From contig CAKPIS010000004.1 of NCBI GenBank assembly GCA_934162425.1, forward strand, positions 35,480 to 99,479: DNA of 64,000 bases, in the 5' to 3' direction. The notes under the pieces were generated by a model. That model was not told the origin of the DNA. It searched no databases and saw nothing but the letters and a program-made list of their open reading frames with translations. This stretch comes from an uncultured Bacilli bacterium. Its GTDB lineage: Bacteria > Bacillota_I > Bacilli_A > RF39 > UBA660. Positions 1-8,453 of this stretch are shown piece by piece. Within the stretch, counting starts at the first letter, position 1, and each line of letters opens with the position of its first letter. The position numbers and the translations under genes were made by a program.

Positions 1-72
1 TAATAAATCCCCAGATAGTCCTGCAAACCACGGAAATAATTTATTAAATTTCTTTAAATTTTGTTCGTTCAT
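1..72 (-). CDS. MFS transporter, N-terminal fragment (runs off left edge)
   Basis: Only the first 24 codons are in the window. The peptide starts MNEQNLKKFNKLFPWFAGL, which resembles the N-terminus of major facilitator proteins, where a short basic stretch leads into the first membrane helix. A GGAG motif lies 7 bases before the ATG, which supports this start. It is the last visible member of a run of transporter genes on the same strand. The family call rests on very little sequence. Confidence 0.5.
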   Translation of the reverse strand, partial: MNEQNLKKFNKLFPWFAGLSGDLL

Positions 73-112
73 ATCTATACTCCATATCCTTCCTACTTTA
101 AAATTCCTAATC

Positions 113-220
113 CTAAATAAAATTCTTTATAATTGTTCTTTTATTTTCTTTTTCAAATTCTTCTAAGAATGTTTTATTTAAATCTGCTATAACATTATAG
201 GGATCTATCCCAATTTTCAT
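113..220 (-). pseudogene. 35-codon ORF, probable remnant of a decayed gene
   Basis: An ATG at 220 opens 35 codons (MKIGIDPYNVIADLNKTF...) ending in TAG. The same frame stays open and protein-like for about 15 codons upstream before it meets stops, so this may be the 3' end of a dead gene, not a real small gene. A weak GGAAG lies 7 bases before the ATG. No family is recognised. It is the only content seen between the partial MFS gene and the MFS gene at 310. Confidence 0.25.
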
Positions 221-309
221 ATGGTAACTTCCAATACAAAATGAAGTTTTAAACTTATAAAAATTATATTATCAACCACACTATTTACCTCATAAAATAT
301 ATTAACACC

Positions 310-1497
310 TTATTTAGTTCCATAAGGATTAGTATGCTTACAACTTTTCAGTGCTCTTACGCCAACATAATTTTGGTATGTCAAGAATGGTATACTTACT
401 AAAAAAATTAGAGTATAATTAGTTCCAATAAGATAACCGGCAATCATGTAGGCCAATCCTCTGCCTATATATGATAGAATATGTTTATAATTTGCAAAGT
501 GTAATTGTAAATGTTTTGGTATTTCGTTTGTTAGTGGTGCATCTATTATTGGACTATAAAAATCACTTAGTATATCTATCCACAAAATTGCAATAAATGA
601 AAAAATAGTATTCCTAGTTAGCCCTGCAATTAATAAAATAAATATACTTGAAATATTTGACCATTTAAAAAACTTAATTCTATTTATTTTATCACTTTTA
701 AAAGAAACTAATATGCCTAAACAATTGCAAAATATCTGAAAAACTGCCCAAAATATTCCAGCAACACTTTTATCTATTCCTAAGTTATCTGTAAGTATCA
801 CCATAAAAAAACCTAAAATTAAAAATAATTGTAACCTTCTAGAGCAAGAATATTTTATATAATCCTTTACGCTATCTATTTTAAGAACTTTCTTCATAAT
901 ATTAGATTCATTTAAAACTATTTTTTCGTTTTTAACTTTAAATAAGAGAAAAAAACAGGTTAAAAATAAGAAAATACAAATTATTATACAAATCTGATAA
1001 GAAGTAAAATTATGAAGTACTATACCTATGAAAATCCCAGCAACAATAGTACCTATATTACTTGCCAAATCATATAAGTTATCCTTTAATCCAAAAAACG
1101 CATTATTGATTTTAATTTGTGTTAATAATGGATACATCCATTGAATTATAAGAGTGTCCACCAATAAATCAATACAACTTTGAAAAATCATAACATATTT
1201 ATTACTAATTAATAACATACTAACAAAATTGACTAATCTTATAATTAAAGCAATTTGAATAGACACTCTTATTCCATTTTTAATAACTTTGTTTCCAATT
1301 AATATAGAAAAAAAAGCAGCCATAATTAAGGCAATAAAAAAAATTATTCCTAAGCCTTCAATAGTTAATCCTTTTTCAATCAGCCATATTGGTTTAAAAA
1401 CTTCCCATAATCCAAGGCTCAATCCTAATACTATATATACTATATATATTGATAAATATTGTTTCTTTAATTCTACCATAACCTTCTTACACTCCAT
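310..1497 (-). CDS. MFS-type membrane transporter
   Basis: The 395-residue protein is almost entirely hydrophobic, with about twelve predicted membrane helices and the short basic cytoplasmic loops usual in the major facilitator superfamily. It probably exports a small molecule or drug; the substrate cannot be read. The start is uncertain. The ATG at 1497 has no clear ribosome site, and the ATG at 1479 has AAGAAGG only 2 bases upstream. A -10-like TATAAT lies about 25 bases upstream of the first ATG, so the mRNA leader would be very short. Repeat copy A sits immediately upstream. It belongs to the transporter island with the genes at 1725, 3167 and the left edge. Confidence 0.7.
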   Translation of the reverse strand: MECKKVMVELKKQYLSIYIVYIVLGLSLGLWEVFKPIWLIEKGLTIEGLGIIFFIALIMAAFFSILIGNKVIKNGIRVSIQIALIIRLVNFVSMLLISNKYVMIFQSCIDLLVDTLIIQWMYPLLTQIKINNAFFGLKDNLYDLASNIGTIVAGIFIGIVLHNFTSYQICIIICIFLFLTCFFLLFKVKNEKIVLNESNIMKKVLKIDSVKDYIKYSCSRRLQLFLILGFFMVILTDNLGIDKSVAGIFWAVFQIFCNCLGILVSFKSDKINRIKFFKWSNISSIFILLIAGLTRNTIFSFIAILWIDILSDFYSPIIDAPLTNEIPKHLQLHFANYKHILSYIGRGLAYMIAGYLIGTNYTLIFLVSIPFLTYQNYVGVRALKSCKHTNPYGTK

Positions 1498-1640
1498 ATA
1501 AAAGTAATCTTTAATTCTAAACTATTATACTATAGAACATCAAAATTTTCTATACCCCATTAAATTTAATCATATTGCATATATAACATTTTTGTAAAGA
1601 GAATATTTTGGTTTGAAAGCTTATGCTTATTATTAGTCCT

Positions 1641-1702
1641 ATTTGAAATCAACTTACATACTTAATTGTTCGTAAGTTTTTATTTTATATAAATTAGTCA
1701 TT
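1641..1702 (+). repeat. Hairpin repeat copy A (truncated)
   Basis: The block starts ATTTGAAATC and carries an imperfect hairpin (1653-1676, arms CTTAC/GTAAG) followed by T5, then TATATAAATTAGTCAT. It matches copies B (3064-3152) and C (5211-5300) closely but loses similarity after the AGTCAT, so about 27 bp of the repeat's right part is missing. A plus-strand promoter-like pair (TTAAAT, 16 bp, TATAAC at 1582-1587) precedes it. Confidence 0.75.
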
Positions 1703-1724
1703 ATGAGAAAAATCCCAATCCTTT

Positions 1725-2924
1725 TTATATATAATTTAATTTAGTATTTTTATTTAACCTAAATAATATAATTCTATATACTAAACTTCTACAATAAAAA
1801 TCTACTAAATTTACTATTCCAAATATAAATAAAGAGATTTTACTATTTATAAATAATAAACATATTAAAAATCTTATTATTACACCTATTGTAGAACCAA
1901 TTAATAGGATAAATGATTTTCCTTGTGAAATGCATAGAGTTTTGTATGTTTCATATTGATAAAGTCCAAATACAGCAGTTGAATAAAATATGATATAAGG
2001 AAAACATTTATATAAAGGTAAACTACCATGAGATATAAATAGATATGCGAATGCAAAAATAAAATTTAACAAAATAATTAATGAAAAGCATTTGTTTTTC
2101 ATCTTCATACAATTGTTATATTGTTCCTCATAAGTTTTACCACTTGGAACTTTAATCATTAAAGTTGCTTGATATGCATTTGTAATAATTTCTAATGATA
2201 AGCATACTGAATAGCAAATAGTATGTATTGAATAATTTTCAGTTCCCATACGACTTGCTAAAACACCATATAGTAATAGAAATATTCTAGATAATACTCT
2301 TTCAGATGAGTATGCAAATCCATACTTAACTACGTTTTTTAATGATTCTTTATCTGGATACTCAAATTTTAATTTTAAATTACATAACATATATATTATT
2401 GATATAATCCAAGAAACAATTGTTGCAATAAATAATAATAGCAGGTTTTTAGTTAATAAATAAGCAATCGCATCCAATCCAACTAAAGAAATATAATAAA
2501 CTATTAGACTTTTTCTGTATAGCTTTAATTCACCTTTTAACCTTATCATTTCAAAAATTGCATTTGCCAATCTTCCTATAACTATATATGCAACGTAAAA
2601 ATTTAATAGTAAAGATAACATATCTTTTTGAATGTTTGTTAAGTCAAATATATTTACTATAATACTTTTACAACATAAAACAATTATTCCCATTAATAAA
2701 CCAAATAAAATATTAAACCATAAATATTTCCATTCGTTTTTTCTAGTTGTTCTATATGTATAAGTACCAATTTCGCCAAAAGATTTAAAAATAGAATCAA
2801 TCAATAAGAAACTACCTGTTACTACTATTGCATCAATACTTATTAAATTGTTAAAAGCAGAGTCAATGCTATCAGCAATACTCATAAATATAAAACTTAT
2901 TAAAATAGATATAAATTCTCCCAT
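1725..2924 (-). CDS. MATE-like multidrug/metabolite transporter
   Basis: The 399-residue polytopic protein has about eleven or twelve membrane helices. The spacing of helices, and stretches such as SIDAIVVTGSFLLIDSIFKSF and GTENYSIHTICYSVCLSLEI, resemble the MATE/MOP flippase superfamily. It is about 50 residues shorter than typical NorM-type MATE proteins. GAGGTAAGTA directly precedes the ATG and fixes the start. Repeat copy B lies upstream and copy A downstream. It is probably an exporter; the substrate is unknown. Confidence 0.6.
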   Translation of the reverse strand: MGEFISILISFIFMSIADSIDSAFNNLISIDAIVVTGSFLLIDSIFKSFGEIGTYTYRTTRKNEWKYLWFNILFGLLMGIIVLCCKSIIVNIFDLTNIQKDMLSLLLNFYVAYIVIGRLANAIFEMIRLKGELKLYRKSLIVYYISLVGLDAIAYLLTKNLLLLFIATIVSWIISIIYMLCNLKLKFEYPDKESLKNVVKYGFAYSSERVLSRIFLLLYGVLASRMGTENYSIHTICYSVCLSLEIITNAYQATLMIKVPSGKTYEEQYNNCMKMKNKCFSLIILLNFIFAFAYLFISHGSLPLYKCFPYIIFYSTAVFGLYQYETYKTLCISQGKSFILLIGSTIGVIIRFLICLLFINSKISLFIFGIVNLVDFYCRSLVYRIILFRLNKNTKLNYI

Positions 2925-2989
2925 TACTTACCTCAATTTGTATTATAATAAAATTATACTATATTTAGGCCTTTTTTTCTATGTTCTAA

Positions 2990-3018
2990 TTGGAATTTAG
3001 CAAAAATTCACATATAAT
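2990..3018 (+). promoter_or_regulatory. Sigma-A-like promoter reading into repeat copy B
   Basis: TTGGAA (2990-2995) and a perfect TATAAT (3013-3018) are separated by 17 bp on the plus strand, opposite to the flanking genes. Transcription from here would cross the hairpin at 3077-3100 and its T-run, giving an RNA of roughly 80 nt with no open reading frame. Confidence 0.5.
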
Positions 3019-3063
3019 ATTTTAGGAAGATAACATAGTTCATAGCCTGTTGTTTATTAGTCT

Positions 3064-3152
3064 CATTTGAAATTAGCTTATGTACTTAATTGTTCGTAAG
3101 TTTTTAATTTATATAAATTGATCATCAAAAAAGAAAGACAATGCCAACTAGC
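3064..3152 (+). repeat. Hairpin repeat copy B
   Basis: The 89-bp block is nearly identical in layout to copy C: CATTTGAAAT, a hairpin at 3077-3100, T5, TATATAAATT, ATCATCAAAAAAGAAAGACA and finally CTAGC. It lies between the MATE-like gene and the MFS gene at 3167, both on the opposite strand. The conservation extends about 45 bp beyond the T-run, so this is more than a shared terminator. Confidence 0.8.
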
Positions 3153-3166
3153 CCAGTCTTTAAACT

Positions 3167-4351
3167 TTACTTATCGTTTTTACTCATCTTTGATAAAAAT
3201 ATTCCCATCAGAATAATGCTAAATGTTAAAAATAACATTAAAACATTCAAATATTTTCCTGAATCAACTATGGATACTATTAATAATAATATATAACCTA
3301 TAATTCTGCCTGAATTTAATACAAGTTCTCTTAATGACCAAAATTCCATTTGATTATTATTTTTTATCAACGGAATATTGGACAAATTAAATAGTCTAAT
3401 ATCAATAATAAAATTTAAAACGCCTACCAATGAACTATAACAAAAATAATATAAACATAAGGCAACATTATTATTTAATATTAATAACAGAATTAAACTA
3501 ACAACTGGAATAATTGTGCAAATAACAATCATATTTTTATCATTTCTATTTTTATAATATTTGGTATATATATACTGAAATATTATAGTTAATAAACTAG
3601 AAATAGACGAAAAAATTCCCAAATTCAAATCAGTTTTAAAAGCATTAATTATCAATAATGTAATTAAAACTTTAAGAGCTCCATCTGCAATACTCATACC
3701 CTTAAAAAAATCTAATTTTATTATGTTTTTTACATCCTTATTCTTTAATATTTTTTTTAACGAAAGAAAAGGAGTGAATTTTGTATTCTTGTACGTAGTA
3801 GGTTTTAATAAAAAAGATATAACTATTTGTATAATTGATATTATTAATATAATTATAGCGGTCAACACAAAATTAGTGGTAGTTATTATCGTTCCTAAAA
3901 CTATTGGAGTTAATATACCTACTATTGTAACAATTGTTTTTCTTTTAAATTCATATTGAGATCGTATATCATTACTTACTTTATCTGATAAAAATAAATT
4001 ATATGGGTAAAAATATGTTATCATTGATGTACCATATAAAAATGAAACAAGCGGTAAATAATTTAATATTTTCTCCTTTAATATAATAATTGTTAGTACA
4101 TATACTGCATTTAATATTACTCCAATTCTAAACATGCCAACTTGAAACTTATTTTTTATTATATATCCTAACATTAACCCAAAAAATCCTACACATAAAA
4201 AAACAAGAATATTATAAATGGATAAATCAACTAATGAATTCTTTGATATCTTAAAAAAATAGGCTGTTAAAAATGGACCTGAAAAAATAGTTATTATTTC
4301 TCTTAATACATTTGAAACTATTAATATATTTGCTTCTTTATTTTTGACCAT
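3167..4351 (-). CDS. MFS-type membrane transporter coupled to HAD gene
   Basis: The 394-residue protein has about twelve hydrophobic helices with an MFS-like arrangement (helix pairs joined by short basic loops, for example YIIKNKF near residue 65). The first 14 bases of the gene overlap the end of the HAD hydrolase gene, so the two are almost certainly translated together. The substrate is unknown. It is not a close copy of the MFS protein at 310, though both belong to the same broad superfamily. Confidence 0.65.
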   Translation of the reverse strand: MVKNKEANILIVSNVLREIITIFSGPFLTAYFFKISKNSLVDLSIYNILVFLCVGFFGLMLGYIIKNKFQVGMFRIGVILNAVYVLTIIILKEKILNYLPLVSFLYGTSMITYFYPYNLFLSDKVSNDIRSQYEFKRKTIVTIVGILTPIVLGTIITTTNFVLTAIIILIISIIQIVISFLLKPTTYKNTKFTPFLSLKKILKNKDVKNIIKLDFFKGMSIADGALKVLITLLIINAFKTDLNLGIFSSISSLLTIIFQYIYTKYYKNRNDKNMIVICTIIPVVSLILLLILNNNVALCLYYFCYSSLVGVLNFIIDIRLFNLSNIPLIKNNNQMEFWSLRELVLNSGRIIGYILLLIVSIVDSGKYLNVLMLFLTFSIILMGIFLSKMSKNDK

Positions 4352-5051
4352 TTAAAATCTCCTTTATTAAACTGGATACACTATTATATTCTTTAGTAGC
4401 GACTAATTTTAATTCTGATACTGAATCTTCCATACAGTAACCATTAAATTCATGTACCATTTCTATATCACTATAACTATCACCAATGACATACGTATTA
4501 GCTTTATTAACATTATTACAAAATTTAATTAACCAATATATAGCCTCAGCTTTATTTGTTTTATTAGAAATAATTTCAACAGAATTTGTATTCACATAAT
4601 AAGCTTTAACATAATTTCCATATTTGTTGTTAATATAATTTGCTTTATCTAATGCGTACTCTTTTGAAATGTATTTTGCGTTTATTTTAGTTAAATTTTT
4701 GTGTTCAAATGTTACTCTGCTGTCAATTCCACTACAACAAAAATAATTTATACTTTCACTTAAATTTAAATCATTTTGTATTTGTGAAATAATCTCATTA
4801 GAAATACAAATATTAAATAAAACTTTATTATTTTTATCTATAATGGTCGCTCCATGATTTAAAATAGCATAATTATAATTAAACTTATATATATCCAATT
4901 TATTATGAAAATCTAAATAACTTCTTCCAGTGGCAATAGCAAATAAATTACTTGAATTCATAAATTTATTTACATATATTTTATTATTTTCTATGTCATC
5001 GTCATTTAGATAAAATGTCTGATCGTAGTCACTTATTAATAATTTTGTCAT
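4338..5051 (-). CDS. Cof-type HAD-superfamily phosphatase
   Basis: This 237-residue haloacid-dehalogenase hydrolase has motif I SDYDQT near residue 7 (nucleophile and acid/base Asp), ATGRSY near residue 40, and the C-terminal GDSYSDIEM motif that binds Mg. The small Cof-type cap between them fits sugar-phosphate or nucleotide phosphatases. AAAGGAG lies 8 bases before the ATG. It overlaps the downstream MFS transporter by 14 bases. This suggests a phosphatase acting on a compound that the transporter moves, but that is inference. Confidence 0.8.
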   Translation of the reverse strand: MTKLLISDYDQTFYLNDDDIENNKIYVNKFMNSSNLFAIATGRSYLDFHNKLDIYKFNYNYAILNHGATIIDKNNKVLFNICISNEIISQIQNDLNLSESINYFCCSGIDSRVTFEHKNLTKINAKYISKEYALDKANYINNKYGNYVKAYYVNTNSVEIISNKTNKAEAIYWLIKFCNNVNKANTYVIGDSYSDIEMVHEFNGYCMEDSVSELKLVATKEYNSVSSLIKEILNGQK

Positions 5052-5115
5052 AATCTTTCTCCTTTCCTTATTTTTATTAATTATACATTAAAATACAAAG
5101 TTTTTCTATACTCCC

Positions 5116-5143
5116 TTGAAAATATATAGAAAAATGATATAAT
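5116..5143 (+). promoter_or_regulatory. Sigma-A-like promoter reading into repeat copy C
   Basis: TTGAAA (5116-5121), a 16-bp spacer and a perfect TATAAT (5138-5143) face away from the HAD gene. A transcript starting near 5150 and ending at the T-run after the hairpin at 5224-5247 would be about 105 nt and has no ATG-initiated frame. Confidence 0.5.
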
Positions 5144-5210
5144 GAATTTATCAGAGAGACTTAATCAAATCTTATAGTCTTAATTTCGAATACGTGTATA
5201 GTTAAGGCTC

Positions 5211-5300
5211 CATTTGAAATCAGCTTACGGACTTAAAAGTTCGTAAGTTTTTATTTTTATATAAATTAGTCATCAAAAAAGAAAGACAATGCTAACTAGC
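5211..5300 (+). repeat. Hairpin repeat copy C
   Basis: This is the best-formed copy. CTTACGGACTT pairs with AAGTTCGTAAG (5224-5247) over 11 bp with one G-U, followed by T5, and the conserved tail runs to GCTAACTAGC. On the plus strand it works as an intrinsic terminator even though both flanking genes read the other way. Confidence 0.8.
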
Positions 5301-5373
5301 ACCTCTAACTCCACGCTATTTTTTTATAGAACCCCTATTATAAAATAAAAAGATAGAATTAACTATCTTTAAA

Positions 5374-6300
5374 TTAAAAACTACCTGAAGCTCCTCCTCC
5401 ACCAAAGGAACCTCCTCCACCAGAAGAACGTCCTCCTCCACTAGAAGAGCTTCCACCATCAAAGAAACTATCTGAAGTAGAACTAGAATTACTACTATTA
5501 AAACTAATCGAACCAGGTTTTATTACATATGCAAGTATAAATGAAAATACATTAAAAGGTGATACTATCATTGCTATATTAATTAAATTTTTCAATAAAA
5601 AACAAATAAATAATGTATTAACAATTATAAAGTATAAAATTCCTATTATAACTTTAATAAATTTTTTCTTTTTTTTACTCATTAGCCTTAAAATTACACC
5701 TAAAATAAAACCTATTGTAATACCTACATAAATGTTTCCAACAGCATTAAAAGAACTATTATTACTATTAGCTGGTGCATCATATGATAAATTTAAATTA
5801 TTAGCATCAACTATTTCTTTATATATAGCATCATAACCATTTTTAATTCCATCATTCCAGTTATTATTTTTAAGATAAGGTATCATATAAGTATCCCTTA
5901 TTCTACCAGCCTTACCATCTGTAATTATACCTTCTAACCCGTATCCTACTTCTATTCTTAACTTTCTATCTTCATATGATACTAAAATTAATATACCATC
6001 ATTTTTGTCTTTACTTCCTATTTTAGCTTTACGAGCAAACTCTAAAGAATAATCTTCTATTGTTTTTCCTTCTAAGTTTTTTACGGTAGTAACAACTATT
6101 TGGATGCCAGATGCATTATTTAATGCTGTACTCTTATCTATTATATATTTTTTAGTTTCACTATCTAATACATTAGCATAATCATTTACATAAAAATCAC
6201 TAGTTGGATTTACAATAGCTTTTACGTTTGGAATAAACAAAAAAAAGAAAAGAATAAGTATTAAAATCTTAATCTTATTCAAATGTAACTTCTGGAACAT
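5374..6300 (-). CDS. TPM-domain (YgcG/DUF477) membrane protein
   Basis: The protein has a signal peptide, then a TPM domain (about residues 30-160 from the chosen start, with DGILILVSYEDRKLRIEVGYGLEG), two membrane segments, and a Ser/Gly-rich C-terminal tail (SSGGGRSSGGGGSFGGG). The frame extends upstream to 6348, but the ATG at 6300 puts the signal peptide at the N-terminus and is preferred. It overlaps lemA by 26 bases. TPM and LemA proteins are often paired and are linked to envelope upkeep; the biochemical role is not settled. Confidence 0.8.
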   Translation of the reverse strand: MFQKLHLNKIKILILILFFFLFIPNVKAIVNPTSDFYVNDYANVLDSETKKYIIDKSTALNNASGIQIVVTTVKNLEGKTIEDYSLEFARKAKIGSKDKNDGILILVSYEDRKLRIEVGYGLEGIITDGKAGRIRDTYMIPYLKNNNWNDGIKNGYDAIYKEIVDANNLNLSYDAPANSNNSSFNAVGNIYVGITIGFILGVILRLMSKKKKKFIKVIIGILYFIIVNTLFICFLLKNLINIAMIVSPFNVFSFILAYVIKPGSISFNSSNSSSTSDSFFDGGSSSSGGGRSSGGGGSFGGGGASGSF

Positions 6301-6841
6301 TATTTGCACTCTCTTTAGCTTCAAAATAAGCTTTATTTTCAAAACCAAACATACTAGCTATTATATTCTTTGGAAAACTCTTTATAGTCTTATTATAATT
6401 TTTTACAGCCTCATTATAATCTCTACGTGCTACAGCAATTCTATTTTCAGTTCCTGCAAGTTCATCTTGTAAATTAATAAAATTTGTATTAGCTTTTAAA
6501 TCTGGATAATTTTCAACAACTACTGCTAAAGCATTTAAAGCATTTGTAAGTTCTTGATTAGCATTTGCCTTTTCTTCTATACTCTTTGAATTAATCAAAT
6601 TCTCACGTGCTGTTGTAATATTATCTATTACCTTTTCTTCATGACTAGCATAACCTTTTACAGTATTAACCAAGTTTGGTATTAAGTCAGCTCTTCTTTC
6701 TAGTTGAACAGATATGTCTGCATACTTTCCTTCAACTTCTTCTTGTTTGTTAACAAGTCCATTATATGTGCTAGCAAATATAATTACCATCAAAATAACT
6801 ATTGCAGCTATCACAATTCCAATTATTGTACCTTTTTTCAT
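6275..6841 (-). CDS. lemA: LemA family membrane protein
   Basis: A 188-residue LemA protein with one N-terminal membrane helix and a long helical region that includes QLERRADLIPNLVNTVKGY, the family signature. The ATG at 6841 follows GGAGG by 5 bases and is preferred over the in-frame ATG four codons upstream. It is the first gene of a two-gene unit with the TPM protein. A promoter-like TTGTAA, 17 bp, TGTAAT lies about 50 bases upstream. It is probably an envelope or stress-associated scaffold. Confidence 0.88.
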   Translation of the reverse strand: MKKGTIIGIVIAAIVILMVIIFASTYNGLVNKQEEVEGKYADISVQLERRADLIPNLVNTVKGYASHEEKVIDNITTARENLINSKSIEEKANANQELTNALNALAVVVENYPDLKANTNFINLQDELAGTENRIAVARRDYNEAVKNYNKTIKSFPKNIIASMFGFENKAYFEAKESANNVPEVTFE

Positions 6842-6936
6842 ACTTACCTCCACATTTATCTTAACATACTAATATCTATATTACAACAAACATCTAGACA
6901 TTTTACAAGGAGTTTACAAACTTTAAATTATACTTT

Positions 6937-7461
6937 TTATGTATTTCCACTTTCCTTTTTACTTTTTATAACTTTTTTTCTTCCTAGCCCTATAAATTTA
7001 GGATATTCTTTTGGATGCTTAAATACTTCAAGTGAATTTTTCTTATCCATTAAACTTACTACCCAACTTTCTTTATACTTAGGTGGTTTAATATTTAATG
7101 GAAACATATGTTTTACTATAATATCTTCTACCCTTTTATTCATAAGCTGTGGAAATGTCTTTCTTGCATTTTCTAAAGCTTCCCTTGCATGAACAAAACC
7201 ATGCATTTTTGTAAATTTCTTCTTTTGGGTGTTTTCTTGCCATGGTTTATAATAAAAGTCATGTAATAATGCTCCAACTGATATATCTCTTACGTTTAAA
7301 TGATGTTTTTTAGCAAATTTATATGAAGCGTAAGCAACTTCTAGGCTATGTTGATACACTGATTTATTTGGATGATGTAAATACTCTTTTCTCTTAATAA
7401 ACTCTTCTGAATTTATTATATCTTTTACATATTCTAAGAACTCCTCATCATATTTTTCCAT
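6937..7461 (-). CDS. HD-domain phosphohydrolase-like protein
   Basis: A 174-residue protein with an HD fold: HSLEVAYASY near residue 40, the LLHD motif near residue 66, a downstream HGFVHAREAL and a further VKHMFPLN. These supply the metal-binding His and Asp residues of the HD superfamily. It resembles small HDIG-type proteins that hydrolyse phosphate esters of nucleotides. The substrate is unknown. It is a single gene, with its own GGAGATAAAT-like ribosome site. Confidence 0.75.
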   Translation of the reverse strand: MEKYDEEFLEYVKDIINSEEFIKRKEYLHHPNKSVYQHSLEVAYASYKFAKKHHLNVRDISVGALLHDFYYKPWQENTQKKKFTKMHGFVHAREALENARKTFPQLMNKRVEDIIVKHMFPLNIKPPKYKESWVVSLMDKKNSLEVFKHPKEYPKFIGLGRKKVIKSKKESGNT

Positions 7462-7512
7462 TTATTTATCTCCTTATTCTTTCTAATTATATCATTAATA
7501 CTTAAAAATGCA

Positions 7513-7562
7513 ATAAAAAAAACAAACTACTACAAATTACGATATATATATAGTTTGTTTAT
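7513..7562 (-). terminator. Intrinsic terminator after the 64-residue ORF
   Basis: AAACAAACTA pairs with TAGTTTGTTT and is followed by a T-run on the minus strand. It closes the operon that contains serS and tdk. Confidence 0.7.
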
Positions 7563-7753
7563 TTTTGTTTAATTTTCTTTTCTATTTTTTCTAAGTTATC
7601 ATATGTTTTTCCAACAAATTCTTCTAAATTAACTAACATATCTGCATAAGCTTTTTTAATTAAATAATATTTTAATAATTCTTCATTATTTATATTATTA
7701 GTCAAAATAGAAAAGTCATCTTTAGCTATATCAAAATTATTTAAATTAACCAT
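7559..7753 (-). CDS. Hypothetical 64-residue protein
   Basis: The start at 7753 is chosen because GAGGAGAT lies 6 bases upstream; a longer frame to 7840 lacks a ribosome site and begins in the intergenic region. The peptide is acidic in the middle and lysine-rich at the end, and is probably all helix (NNEELLKYYLIKKAYADML). No family is recognised. It lies directly after tdk, so it may be cotranscribed from the serine-controlled operon. Confidence 0.55.
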   Translation of the reverse strand: MVNLNNFDIAKDDFSILTNNINNEELLKYYLIKKAYADMLVNLEEFVGKTYDNLEKIEKKIKQK

Positions 7754-7852
7754 ATAATCATCTCCTCTCAATTTAAAATATAATACATAAAAAAAATGGG
7801 CAATATCCATTCTACCACATTTTTTATCTTTGTCAAACATTTTTTGTCGAAA

Positions 7853-8440
7853 CTATTTAATTTTTAATACTTTTTTCATATAGCATTTTCCACATAAAGG
7901 TACATACTCATATTTTTCTTTTTTACCATCTATAATGCATTCATCACCTTTTAGAGTAAATCTTTTGTTTACTTTTCTTGCATTAAATCTTGCTTTAACA
8001 CCACATGAACATATTGTTTCTAATTCTTTAAACTTATCAGCTAGTTCAAATATTCTTTTTGAACCTTCAAAAAACTCTGACTTAAAATTAGTTTTAAGTC
8101 CAAAACAAATAACTGAAATATTATGTTTTTTAGATATTATCCATATTTCTTCTACTTGTTTTTTTGTTAAAAACTGAGCTTCATCTACTAAAATTGCATC
8201 AGCTTTTAATATACTTTTAATGTATTTATCACAAAGTAAACTTTCATTTTCTAATAATTTAATATCTACTTTTCTTTTAGGACCAATTCTTGATACTAAG
8301 TAATCTTCTCCTTTAGTATCAATAGAAGGCTTTATCAAAACAACTTTTTTATTATTTTCTTCATAATTATAAGCCATTTGCAAAAGTGCCATACTTTTAC
8401 CTGAGTTCATTGGTCCATATCTAAATTCTAGATTTGCCAC
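7853..8440 (-). CDS. tdk: Thymidine kinase
   Basis: Phosphorylates thymidine to dTMP with ATP. GPMNSGKS forms the P-loop near the N-terminus, DEAQF is the Walker B region, and four cysteines (CSC near residue 143, CGKC near the end) form the structural zinc site of type II thymidine kinases. GTG at 8440 is taken as the start because GAGG lies 6 bases upstream and the protein then begins with the usual LEFRYGPM strand. This gives 195 residues, normal for the family. The gene begins 13 bases after the serS stop. Confidence 0.92.
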   Translation of the reverse strand: MANLEFRYGPMNSGKSMALLQMAYNYEENNKKVVLIKPSIDTKGEDYLVSRIGPKRKVDIKLLENESLLCDKYIKSILKADAILVDEAQFLTKKQVEEIWIISKKHNISVICFGLKTNFKSEFFEGSKRIFELADKFKELETICSCGVKARFNARKVNKRFTLKGDECIIDGKKEKYEYVPLCGKCYMKKVLKIK

Positions 8441-8453
8441 TACGCACCTCACA

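Noticed and set aside
5160..5214. tRNA-like remnant ending in CCA before repeat copy C
   Set aside because: A TTCGAAT and a later CTCCA look like a T-loop and tRNA end, but the spacing is about 5 bases too long and no paired stems form.
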